Program-made: the position numbers and the translations under genes | Notes under the pieces: generated by a model | What the model saw: only the letters and a program-made list of their open reading frames with translations | Databases searched by the model: none | Told to the model about the DNA's origin: nothing | Assembly: GCF_002749615.1 (NCBI RefSeq) | Contig: NZ_CP024201.1 | Location: 3,639,001 to 3,703,000, forward strand | Reading direction: 5' to 3' | Source: Caulobacter mirabilis | Lineage (GTDB): Bacteria; Pseudomonadota; Alphaproteobacteria; Caulobacterales; Caulobacteraceae | DNA: 64,000 nucleotides | Shown: one piece after another, positions 8,289-16,959 of the stretch | Layout: each line of letters opens with the position of its first letter | How positions within the stretch are numbered: position 1 is the first letter of the stretch

Positions 8289-8344
8289 CCGTTCCCGCCC
8301 GAGGCGCCTCGACAGGCGCGCCCCTTGTCGCCAGAAGCTCGGAC

Positions 8345-8950
8345 ATGACCAGTCGCCTGCCCGGCTCGCCCGCTTCCGCCCGCAACCGCGAGCCGCTGTT
8401 GACCGTCCTGCGCCGCTGGCTGCCCGAGACGGGCGTCGTGGTCGAGGTCGCCAGCGGCCTTGGCGAGCACGCCGTCTGGTTCGCGCAGGCCCTGCCTGGG
8501 ATCACCTGGCAGCCGACCGATCGCGACCTGGAGGCCAACACGGTGCTCGCCGCCCGCGTCGCCGCGGCCGGCGTGACCAACCTCAGGCCGCCGCTGACGC
8601 TCGACGCCTCGAAGCCGGAGACCTGGCCGCTCGACCGAGCCGACGCGATGGTCTGCATCAACATGGTTCATATCTCGCCCTGGGCGGCGACCGAGGGCCT
8701 GATGGCCGGCGCCGCGCGCCTGCTGCCGCCCGGCGCCCCGCTGTGCCTGTACGGCCCCTATCGCGAAGCCGGCGTCCCGACAGCCGAGAGCAACCTGGCC
8801 TTCGACGCCGATCTCAAGCGCCGCGATCCGGACTGGGGCCTGCGCGACCTCGAGGCGGTCCAAGCCCTGGCCGCCCGCGAAGACCTGATCTTCACCGAGC
8901 GGGTCGCCATGCCGGCCAACAATCTCTGCCTGCTGTTCCGCCGGGCGTGA
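8345..8950 (+). CDS. DUF938 class I SAM-dependent methyltransferase
   Basis: A 201-residue protein of the DUF938 family. VVVEVASGLGEHAVWFAQ is the glycine-rich SAM-binding motif I; WQPTDRDLEAN supplies the acidic residue for the ribose; DAMVCINMVHISPW is the post-motif strand and helix characteristic of the family, and GPYREAGVPTAESN the family signature. The target of methylation is unknown. The frame is open from 8105, but the ATG at 8345 gives the family N-terminus (SASARNREPLLTVL) and follows the GST stop by 56 bases. Confidence 0.87.
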   Translation: MTSRLPGSPASARNREPLLTVLRRWLPETGVVVEVASGLGEHAVWFAQALPGITWQPTDRDLEANTVLAARVAAAGVTNLRPPLTLDASKPETWPLDRADAMVCINMVHISPWAATEGLMAGAARLLPPGAPLCLYGPYREAGVPTAESNLAFDADLKRRDPDWGLRDLEAVQALAAREDLIFTERVAMPANNLCLLFRRA

Positions 8951-8987
8951 TCTCGGCTAAACGGAGCCCCTGAGAAGGAGCCCCCCA

Positions 8988-10040
8988 ATGCCCGTCCTGA
9001 CCGCCTCCCGCCGCGACCTGGCCAAGGGGCTCGCCCTGTTCGGACTGGCCGGCGCCGCGCCCGCCGTCGCCCGGGCCAAGCCCAAGCCCGCCGCCGACAC
9101 GGTGTCGCTACCAGCCGCCGAGGCGGCGGTGAAGGCCGCCTACGAACGCTATCGCGGCCTGAACGAGGGTAAGAACGCCGACTACATCCCGGCGCTGGCC
9201 AAGGTTCCCTCGCAGCTGTTCGGCATCGCCCTGGTCACGCCGCACGGCCAGGTGGTCGCCGCCGGCGACGTCGGCCACGCCTTCTCGATCCAGTCGATCT
9301 CCAAGGTCTTCACCCTGGCCCAGGTCCTCCAGGAGTCGGGCGAACAACTGGTCGAGGACGCCGTCGGGGTCGACGCCACCGGCCAAGCCTTCAACTCCAT
9401 CGTCGCCGTCGAGCAGCACCGCGGACGCGAGATGAACCCGCTGGTCAATCCCGGCGCCATCGCCGCCACCGGCCTGGTGAAGGGCGACAGCGCCGACGCC
9501 GTCTGGGCCTCGATCAGCCGGATGCACGACGCCTGCGCCGGACGAACGCTGTCGGTCGACGCGGAGGTCTACCGCTCGGAGTCCGAGACCAACCAGCGCA
9601 ACCGCGCCATCGCCATGCTGATGAGCGCCTACGAGCGCTTCCCGGGCGACCCGGCCCAGGCGGTCGACCTCTACACCCGCGGCTGCTCGATCGCCGCCAA
9701 CGCCCGCGACCTGGCGGTCATGGCCGCGACCCTGGCCAACGGCGGCCGCAACCCGATCACGCGCACCCAGGCGATCGACAACCGGCACATCCCCGGCCTG
9801 CTGGCCGTGATGGCCACCGCCGGCCTCTATGACGACAGCGGCAAATGGCTGTTCCGCACCGGCCTGCCGGCCAAGAGCGGCGTCGGCGGCGGGCTGATCG
9901 CCGTGGCCCCCGGCCGGTTCGGCGTCGCCGCCTTCTCGCCGCCGCTGGACGCCGCCGGCAACAGCGTCCGCGCCCAGAAGGCGATCATCGACATCTGCCG
10001 CGACCTCGGCGCCAATCCCTACGCGGTGACGCCGGTCTAG
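8988..10040 (+). CDS. glsA: Glutaminase with N-terminal twin-arginine-type leader
   Basis: A 350-residue glutaminase (serine-dependent beta-lactamase fold). The body contains FSIQSISKVFTLAQVL with the catalytic SxxK serine and lysine, NSIVAVE, NPLVNPGAIAATGLV, SETNQRNRAIAM and KSGVGGGLIAV, all characteristic of GlsA; it hydrolyses glutamine to glutamate and ammonia. Unlike the usual cytoplasmic enzyme (~310 residues) it starts with ASRRDLAKGLALFGLAGAA...ARA, an RR motif plus hydrophobic stretch and AxA cleavage site, suggesting Tat export. A good ribosome site (GAAGGAG) lies upstream of the ATG. Export is inferred, enzyme family is certain. Confidence 0.9.
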   Translation: MPVLTASRRDLAKGLALFGLAGAAPAVARAKPKPAADTVSLPAAEAAVKAAYERYRGLNEGKNADYIPALAKVPSQLFGIALVTPHGQVVAAGDVGHAFSIQSISKVFTLAQVLQESGEQLVEDAVGVDATGQAFNSIVAVEQHRGREMNPLVNPGAIAATGLVKGDSADAVWASISRMHDACAGRTLSVDAEVYRSESETNQRNRAIAMLMSAYERFPGDPAQAVDLYTRGCSIAANARDLAVMAATLANGGRNPITRTQAIDNRHIPGLLAVMATAGLYDDSGKWLFRTGLPAKSGVGGGLIAVAPGRFGVAAFSPPLDAAGNSVRAQKAIIDICRDLGANPYAVTPV

Positions 10041-10046
10041 CGCCGA

Positions 10047-10117
10047 GGGGACACGTACCTGCGGTACATGTCCCCGGGCCGGCGGGGGGGCATGCTCCCG
10101 AAGGGTGCGTGTCCCCC
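10047..10117 (+). repeat. Two REP-like palindromic repeats downstream of glsA
   Basis: 10047-10075 (GGGGACACGTACC...TACATGTCCCC) and 10086-10117 (CATGCTCCCG...GGTGCGTGTCCCCC) are two oppositely placed copies of the palindrome family found at 4748-5183. They start 6 bases after the glsA stop and may also act as a transcription end. Confidence 0.75.
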
Positions 10118-10209
10118 TTCTCCTGCTAGACTGCCCTCACGGAAGGCTCTCTAGCCTCCGCCCCTGAACGTCGATCACCTACAGAAGAACAGAAGCCGGG
10201 GAGGCTCGG

Positions 10210-11826
<1,617 letters not shown>

Positions 11827-11865
11827 GTGAACGAGCCTGAGTAGCCGAGAGAGTCAGACCCCGAG

Positions 11866-12312
11866 ATGAAGCCGCCCGCCTGGCGCCTGGATCGCGCCGC
11901 CTATCCGCATGCCGCCCACATCCAGACCCGCTATCACGACGAGGACGGCCTGGGCCATGTGAACAACATCGCCGTGGCCGCCTACTACGACGAGGCGCGC
12001 TCGCGCTTCACGCGCCAGGTCTTCGAGATGGTCGGCAAGGGCCACTGGTCGCGGATCGTGACGGCGGACAGCCGGGTGACCTATCTGGGCGAGGTCTTCC
12101 ATCCGGACGACATCGAGGTGCGGACCGGCATCCTGCGCCTCGGCACGGCCTCGTACGACATCGGCCAGGCCATGTTCCAGAAGGGCCGCTGCGTGGGCGT
12201 CTGCGCCACCACCTTCGTCCAGGCCGACGCCGACGGCGCCCGGCCGCTGGGCGAGGCGCTACGCGCGGCCCTGGAGGCTATGGCCGTCAGGGAGCCGGCG
12301 GGGGCGGCGTAG
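11866..12312 (+). CDS. Hotdog-fold acyl-CoA thioesterase (4HBT/YbgC-like)
   Basis: A 148-residue single hotdog domain. TRYHDEDGLGHVNNIAVAAYYDEAR is the conserved 4-hydroxybenzoyl-CoA thioesterase motif, with the catalytic aspartate in YHDEDGLGHVNN and the central helix after it. The strands SRVTYLGEVFHPDDIEVRTGI and KGRCVGVCATTFV complete the fold. It hydrolyses acyl-CoA thioesters in the cytoplasm. It follows the monooxygenase closely in the same direction and is probably co-transcribed. The chain length or aromatic specificity cannot be read from sequence. Confidence 0.85.
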   Translation: MKPPAWRLDRAAYPHAAHIQTRYHDEDGLGHVNNIAVAAYYDEARSRFTRQVFEMVGKGHWSRIVTADSRVTYLGEVFHPDDIEVRTGILRLGTASYDIGQAMFQKGRCVGVCATTFVQADADGARPLGEALRAALEAMAVREPAGAA

Positions 12313-12337
12313 CGGCCCGGCGGCGGCGCTCCTCTCC

Positions 12338-12374
12338 TTCCGTCATCCTCGCGACGAGCGCGAGGATGACGGAA
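12338..12374. repeat. Perfect inverted repeat between thioesterase and dctA-like gene
   Basis: TTCCGTCATCCTCGCG (12338-12353) is perfectly inverted at 12359-12374 around ACGAG: a 16-bp stem. It belongs to the GTCATCCTCG repeat family also seen at 4920-5097. It lies between convergent genes and may terminate both, although no T-run follows. Confidence 0.8.
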
Positions 12375-12390
12375 TTGAGGTTGAGCGCCC

Positions 12391-13701
12391 TCAGTCCCCG
12401 TCACGGTCCTTGGCCATGGCGTCCGCCATATGAGCCTCGACCAGCGGACTGGGGCCGCGGTCGAGTTCGCGGGCCAGGACCTCGCGGTCCAGCTCGCCTT
12501 CCCAACGGGCCACCACCAGGGTCGCCACCCCGTTGCCGACCAGGTTGGTCAGGGCGCGGCACTCGCTCATGAACCGGTCGATGCCGACGATCAGGGCCAG
12601 GGCCGCGATCGGCACCTGGGGCACCACGGCCAGGGTCGCGGCCAGGGTGATGAAGCCCGCGCCGGTGACGCCGCTGGCGCCCTTCGACGTCAGCATGGCC
12701 ACGCCCAGGATGGTCGCCATCTGGATCCAGGTCAGCTCTGTCCCCGTGGCCTGGGCCAGGAACAGCGTCGCCAGGGTCATGTAGATGTTGGTGCCGTCGA
12801 GGTTGAAGCTGTAGCCGGTCGGAATGACCAGGCCGGTCACCGTCTTCGACGCGCCCAGCCGCTGCAGCTTCTCCATGATCTGCGGCAGCACCGATTCCGA
12901 GGAACTGGTGCCCAGCACGATCAGCAGCTCCTCGCGGATGTAGCGGATGAACTTGAAGATCGAGAAGCCGGCCATCTTCGCGATCAGGCCCAGGACCACG
13001 ACCACGAACAACAGGCTGGTCAGGTAGAAGGTGCCGATCAGGACGGCCAGGTTGCCCAGGGCCTCGACGCCGTATTTGCCGATGGTGAAGCCCATCGCCC
13101 CGAAGGCGCCGACCGGCGCGAACTTCACCACGATGTGGATGATGCCGAAGAAGACCTTGCCGATCTGGTCCAGCACGTCGGCGACCTTGTCGCCGAACTC
13201 GCCCATGCGGGCGCAGGCGAAGCCGGTCAGGATGGCGATGACCAGCACCTGCAGCAGCTCGCCGTTCGCCAGCGCGCCCCAGAAGGTGTCCGGGATCAGA
13301 TGCAGCAGCCAGGGGACCAGCCCCTCGCCGTGGGCGGCCTTCTCGGCGTACTCGGCCCCGACGCTGGGGTCGAGCGTGGCCGGATCGACGTTGAAGCCCC
13401 GTCCCGGCTTGACGATCAGGCCCACGGCCAGGCCGACGGCCAGGGCCAGGGTCGAGACCACCTCGAAGTAGATCAGGGTCTTGCCGCCGACCCGGCCGAA
13501 CTTCTTCAGGTCGCTCATCCGGGCGATGCCGCCGGCGACGGTGACGAAGATCACCGGGGCGATGACCAGCTTGACCAGCTTGATGAAGGCGTCGGCCAGG
13601 GGCTTCAGCTTGGCGCCGGTCTCCGGCCAGATCGCGCCGACCAGCACGCCGAGCGCGATGGCGATCAGCACCTGCACATAGAGCAGCTTCAGAAAGCGCA
13701 T
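12391..13701 (-). CDS. dctA: Dicarboxylate/amino acid:cation symporter (DctA/GltP family)
   Basis: A 436-residue inner-membrane carrier of the DAACS family. Hydrophobic segments run from [20 protein letters not shown] at the N-terminus. Family hallmarks are visible: the serine-rich hairpin ([19 protein letters not shown]), [21 protein letters not shown] with the NMDGT-like sodium-site motif (here NLDGT), and [19 protein letters not shown] plus the conserved [16 protein letters not shown]. It imports C4-dicarboxylates or acidic amino acids with sodium or protons. The ATG at 13701 fits the family start; the longer frame upstream overlaps the tRNA gene and is rejected. The symbol dctA is the closest match but substrate is inferred. 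Confidence 0.9.
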   Translation of the reverse strand: MRFLKLLYVQVLIAIALGVLVGAIWPETGAKLKPLADAFIKLVKLVIAPVIFVTVAGGIARMSDLKKFGRVGGKTLIYFEVVSTLALAVGLAVGLIVKPGRGFNVDPATLDPSVGAEYAEKAAHGEGLVPWLLHLIPDTFWGALANGELLQVLVIAILTGFACARMGEFGDKVADVLDQIGKVFFGIIHIVVKFAPVGAFGAMGFTIGKYGVEALGNLAVLIGTFYLTSLLFVVVVLGLIAKMAGFSIFKFIRYIREELLIVLGTSSSESVLPQIMEKLQRLGASKTVTGLVIPTGYSFNLDGTNIYMTLATLFLAQATGTELTWIQMATILGVAMLTSKGASGVTGAGFITLAATLAVVPQVPIAALALIVGIDRFMSECRALTNLVGNGVATLVVARWEGELDREVLARELDRGPSPLVEAHMADAMAKDRDGD

Positions 13702-13898
13702 CGCGCGCGTCCCCTTCCCCCGTTTCCACGTCCGGGACGGCCGCGGTCGGCGAGGAAGATAGACCGGCCCCGCCGCGAAGTTAAAGCCGCCCCGGCGCGT
13801 CCGATCACCGCGTCGCCGGCGGCGGAGGTTCAATGCGCAAAAGCCGTGCGCCCCGGGGTTCCGCTCCCCGCTCCCGCACGCTATGACCCTCCGCGTGC

Positions 13899-13975
13899 GG
13901 CCCGGTAGCTCAGCCGGATAGAGCAGAGCTTTCCTAAAGCTAAGGTCGGGGGTTCGAGTCCCTCCCGGGTCGCCA
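13899..13975 (+). tRNA. tRNA-Arg (anticodon CCT)
   Basis: A 77-base cloverleaf: acceptor GGCCCGG pairing with CCGGGTC (one G-U), D-arm GCTC...GAGC, anticodon loop TTCCTAA giving anticodon CCT (arginine, AGG codons), T-arm GGGGG-TTCGAGT-CCCTC, and an encoded CCA at 13973-13975. The outermost anticodon-stem pair is a mismatch (G-A). The sequence right after CCA is an IS fragment and an accessory island, consistent with tRNA genes as integration sites. Confidence 0.93.
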
Positions 13976-14032
13976 GCTATTTCCCGCCCACTGCCGCTAG
14001 TTGCCGCCGCGCGGGCTTTCTGCACAAGGTTT

Positions 14033-14305
14033 TCACTGCGGCTCCGCCGCTGCTTGCCGCACGTTGCCGCCCGCCAACTTAGGGCCAGTCTTAGGGCGGA
14101 ACTTAGGGTGGCTGCGCCGCGCCCCTAGTTCTATGTTCTCGTCTCGTTCTGGAAGCACGATGCCTCGCCGCGCCAGCAGCTCTTCAACATCCCGCAGGCT
14201 CAACGTGAACCGGAAATACAGCCACACCGCATGCCGGATCGCCTCGGGCGGAAACCGGCGACGCTTGTACGAAATCGACCTCAACGCGGCCCCCGCTCCA
14301 GCCAC
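14033..14305 (-). pseudogene. Truncated IS6-like transposase
   Basis: A 90-residue frame whose first ~50 residues (SYKRRRFPPEAIRHAVWLYF, then FTLSLRDVEELLARRGI) match the N-terminal helix-turn-helix region of IS6/IS26-type DDE transposases. The match fades at residue ~50 and the catalytic DDE domain is missing; what follows ([11 protein letters not shown]) faintly resembles later transposase sequence, so an internal deletion is likely. A complete member would be ~230-260 residues. It starts inside a 56-base sequence that is repeated in inverted orientation at 15156-15212. It lies 57 bases from the tRNA 3' end. It cannot be functional. Confidence 0.65.
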
Positions 14306-14341
14306 AGAGCCTTTGGCGCGGACGGGTTGGCGTTAGACTGA
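14286..14341 (+). repeat. IS-end-like repeat, left copy
   Basis: This 56-base sequence, ending CGGACGGGTTGGCGTTAGACTGA, is present in inverted orientation at 15156-15212, with identity broken mainly in one 6-base patch and a few single positions. It covers the region around the start of the truncated transposase, so it is probably the left end of that IS. Together the two copies enclose 814 AT-richer bases carrying a lipoprotein gene. Confidence 0.7.
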
Positions 14342-14404
14342 AAGCACCGCCACACCACCCATTGCGCTCCTCTTAGGCGGGGCAACGTCGGGGCTTCTCC
14401 TAAA

Positions 14405-14884
14405 CTACTGGATGGGCAGTTGGACTTCCGGGCTTCTAATGCGGTTCATTGCCATACTCCCGCCAGACGCCATGACACAAAGCTTACCACTTCTAGAGAT
14501 ATCTGACTTTAGAACATACAGATCAAGATCTACAGATCCACCACGATTTGGTATTTCCGACACTTTCGCGCTATCTCTGCTAATTCCATCCACAGAGAGA
14601 TTGTTTGAAAAGAAATTGTCGTACGACACCACCACTCCATTACAGTTTGTTATTTTAGCGTGTAAAGTTGATCTATTTTCGTATATAGATTTGACAATTT
14701 TGTATGGAACTGCTATTCTATATTTGATCCAAATCTCGCCACGATCCCTGATCATCGGCCCCGCTACGGGCCTTGGGCGACTCTGCACCTCCCCAACATA
14801 ATCAGGAGAAATTGGAATATGCTCCGAGCACGATACAATCCCGACAATGGAAAGAAATATGGCGAATATCGCGGACATTTTCAT
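14405..14884 (-). CDS. Small lipoprotein, candidate immunity protein of a lost Rhs module
   Basis: A 159-residue protein of unknown family with a lipoprotein signal: MKMSAIFAIFLSIVGIVSC, lipobox IVSC with cysteine 19. The mature part is mainly beta-strand-like (YRIAVPYKIVKSIYENRS, GGSVDLDLYVLKSD) with a central NCNGVV and a conserved-looking LCVMASGGS near the end. Base composition is far more AT-rich than the flanking genes, like the toxin/immunity segments further right. It sits downstream of a fragment that looks like the end of an Rhs C-terminus (15033-15155) in the same direction as the other Rhs modules, which is why an immunity role is suggested. No homologue is recognised. Confidence 0.6.
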   Translation of the reverse strand: MKMSAIFAIFLSIVGIVSCSEHIPISPDYVGEVQSRPRPVAGPMIRDRGEIWIKYRIAVPYKIVKSIYENRSTLHAKITNCNGVVVSYDNFFSNNLSVDGISRDSAKVSEIPNRGGSVDLDLYVLKSDISRSGKLCVMASGGSMAMNRIRSPEVQLPIQ

Positions 14885-15032
14885 GTCTAATATCCTCGCT
14901 AAACCAAACTTTGGTGATCTCTACTTATCCAACCCGGCCACACAACAATAAATGCACTACTAAGCCACGCATGATCAAAGAACTAGTACCCCCATCGAGA
15001 TCGATGGGCAAAAATTCCTCCCTCGACAGGCA

Positions 15033-15155
15033 TCAATTTGCACACCCTGAAATTCCATCCGAACAAACAGGGAATGATATATAGCCTCCGGCCACTCCAG
15101 ACCCGCCAGCTCCCAGAACAGCATTAGGAGCACCGCTACCTTCAAACAGGCGCCG
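15033..15155 (-). pseudogene. Possible remnant of an Rhs C-terminal toxin
   Basis: One minus-strand frame reads GSGAPNAVLGAGGSGVAGG followed by YISFPVCSDGISGCAN and a stop at 15033. The glycine-rich run leading into a short strand and cysteines is reminiscent of the last residues of Rhs toxins. It is cut off upstream by the IS-end-like repeat at 15156. The remaining bases of the 484-base gap 14885-15368 show no gene. This is a weak assignment. Confidence 0.25.
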
Positions 15156-15212
15156 TCAGTCTAACGCCAACCCGTCTGCGCTAAAGGCTCAGCAGCTGGA
15201 GCGGGGGCTGCG
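15156..15212 (-). repeat. IS-end-like repeat, right (inverted) copy
   Basis: Inverted copy of 14286-14341, starting TCAGTCTAACGCCAACCCGT. Beyond 15212 the sequence departs from the transposase, so only the IS end is left here. It may mark a second, mostly deleted IS copy or the other end of a transposed segment. Confidence 0.65.
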
Positions 15213-15368
15213 TGGCGCGGGCGGGAGCGGTTGGCGTTTGGGGCGTGGTTGGTGATCGTCGGATGTCCGATTGGAGTGCGCACCGCATGGACCGCGGCTG
15301 CTTCCATCTTGCCGCGCAGCGCCTCTATTGAAGGGCTGCACTCACTTTTCCAGAAATCAGCAATGGCG

Positions 15369-15704
15369 CTAGCGCTTTCTAAACTTCGCAAGACGCGAAG
15401 TCAGTCCTGAAGAATCTCTATAGGCATCGATCGTCCCTTTCTTATCGCAAGCTGAGAGCCAACGCTCGACAGCCTGGCTTTTCAAGAACGCCTGCCCTTC
15501 CGGAGAGAAATCGCTGAACATCAGGACTGCAGTTTCGATAGGACTTGTGAGCACCGCTGCGCTCGGAGAAATGAGCCCGTTCTCGACAAAGAACGAAATC
15601 TGCGTCTGCGCCAAGGAGTAAACCTTCTCCACCCATTCCTCGGTTGGATTTTCATAGCGAGAAAGCAATCCTGGAACATTCAGATAGATGAAATCTGTCA
15701 TCAT
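15369..15704 (-). CDS. Candidate cytoplasmic immunity protein of Rhs module 3
   Basis: A 111-residue, mostly helical protein with no signal peptide (MMTDFIYLNVPGLLSRYENP, EEWVEKVYSLAQTQISFFVE, SPEGQAFLKSQAVERWLSAC). No family is recognised. Its start overlaps the stop of the upstream orphan Rhs C-terminus by four bases (15701-15704), the coupling expected for a toxin/immunity pair. Absence of an export signal fits neutralisation in the cytoplasm, in contrast to the exported candidates at 16539 and 18530. Function is inferred from position only. Confidence 0.6.
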   Translation of the reverse strand: MMTDFIYLNVPGLLSRYENPTEEWVEKVYSLAQTQISFFVENGLISPSAAVLTSPIETAVLMFSDFSPEGQAFLKSQAVERWLSACDKKGTIDAYRDSSGLTSRLAKFRKR

Positions 15705-16397
15705 TTGATATTTGCCCGCTCACACGCGCCGGAAACTTTGCACAAATCACCAGTCTGACGGTCTCGCACGTAGGTTCCCCCGCCATCCAAGATACGCTGC
15801 TCCTTAGCGGCCTGTGCAGTCTTGTCGACGTTGGGACCAGTGATCTCATACGTTTTTGCGCCGCCCTTTCCGTCAAAAACAACCTCATCTACCCGCCTCC
15901 CCTCGCCCCCGCGTCGGCCTCGGCCAGCTCGTCCCGGCCTGACCACAGCATCCGGGTGGCGACGCCGTTCACCGTCTTCTTCGTCCGCCGGTCGTCGCCG
16001 TCGTCCCGGACTTGCTCGCGCCGCGCAGGCGGTTGCGCAAAGGTCCAGTCGCCGTCCGAGGTCATGTTGCCCCGGCCGTCGAACGCCAGGCCCACGCCCG
16101 CTTCCGAGGCCACCTCGTTCAGCGCGTCGGCCGCGCCGTAGGTCCGGGCGTAGCCCAGCGTCGGCGTCCAGTCGTAGGCCGCCGGATTGGCCCGGTAGGT
16201 GATCAAGCCCGCCTTATCCCGCGTGTAGACGATCGGTACGCTCACCGGCGATCCCGACGTAAAGGTCTGAGTCAGGCTCCGCAGATCGCTGTCCGGCTCG
16301 AAGCCGTGGGCCGTGCTGGTCCCGTTCGACCGGGCAAAGTTGGTCGGCCGCGACTGGCTGTCGTAGGCCCAGGTTCCGGAGCCGCCGGTGAAGCCGA
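15701..16397 (-). pseudogene. Orphan Rhs module 3: decayed core fragment joined to a nuclease-like C-terminus
   Basis: From 16397 down to ~15911 this matches the Rhs core of the main gene, beginning at the same core position as module 2 (GGSGTW). Two internal deletions (about 20 and 12 bases, near 15999 and 16034) put the core into different frames, so it cannot be read through. The core breaks off after DELAEADA, lacking the usual YYRARYYHP...DPIG junction, and runs into a short C-terminus: EVVFDGKGGAKTYEITGPN, AAKEQRILDGGGTYVRD, TGDLCKVSGACERANIK. The KEQRILDGGGTYVRDR block resembles the end of restriction-endonuclease-like polymorphic toxins. No start codon is obvious, so this is a silent cassette at most. 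Confidence 0.65.
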
Positions 16398-16538
16398 AGC
16401 ACGGCGCTTGAAGCCGAAAAGGAGCGCATGTTTCCGTTCATTATCCGGCTGGCGACCGCCATAGACGCAGCCCCGTCCATCATGAGCGGATGGCAGAAGG
16501 TTTCAAGAAAACAAAAATGAGTATGAAATTTTCCAATG

Positions 16539-16946
16539 TTATCCTGGCGGATAAGAAAATTGCCTCTCGATACAGTTCACCATTCTGGACTTTATGTAAG
16601 CCACATACCTTGGCTGAATTCCATTTTCCCGCAAGGGAAAGCTAAATATTAGGGCTCGATTCTCATGATTACAAATACTCGTCGGCCTCGGGGATGGCAG
16701 AAGAAATCCCGATCCGGATAGATATGATTTCGCTCCAATGGAATGAAGAAAATCCCTGAATTTCTCCTCTCCAATCGGAAGAGAGACGGATTTTCCCCCT
16801 TTCCACGGAGTAAAAAGGCCAGGAGACGATACCGATTTCGACCAAACATCATCCGAATTCTGGGCAAGTGCCGCAGAGTTCATGCCGAGCCCTGCCAGAG
16901 CGAGAAGCGCGGCCATCCAAAATCTAAATGGCATATGAAAATTCAT
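16539..16946 (-). CDS. Exported candidate immunity protein of Rhs module 2
   Basis: A 135-residue protein with a cleavable signal peptide (FRFWMAALLALAGLGMNSAA then ALA-Q cleavage site). The mature ~105 residues have no recognised family; features are LFTPWKGGKSVSLPIGEEKF, a cysteine in TSICNHENRALIFSF and another in MVNCIERQF near the end, which could form a disulfide. It begins 13 bases after the end of the orphan module 2 toxin and reads in the same direction. The segment is AT-rich like the toxin end. By position it is the immunity partner of that toxin, and the signal peptide suggests the toxin acts in the periplasm. Confidence 0.62.
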   Translation of the reverse strand: MNFHMPFRFWMAALLALAGLGMNSAALAQNSDDVWSKSVSSPGLFTPWKGGKSVSLPIGEEKFRDFLHSIGAKSYLSGSGFLLPSPRPTSICNHENRALIFSFPLRENGIQPRYVAYIKSRMVNCIERQFSYPPG

Positions 16947-16959
16947 CTAGATCCTCCAG

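Noticed and set aside
12430..13908. Plus-strand frame opposite the dicarboxylate carrier
   Set aside because: Shadow of a transporter with full family motifs; it also runs into the tRNA gene.
14001..14336. 111-codon plus-strand frame after the tRNA
   Set aside because: Lies opposite the transposase fragment and includes the IS-end repeat; no domain of its own.
14773..15084. 103-codon plus-strand frame
   Set aside because: Overlaps the start of the lipoprotein gene on the other strand; no coding signs.
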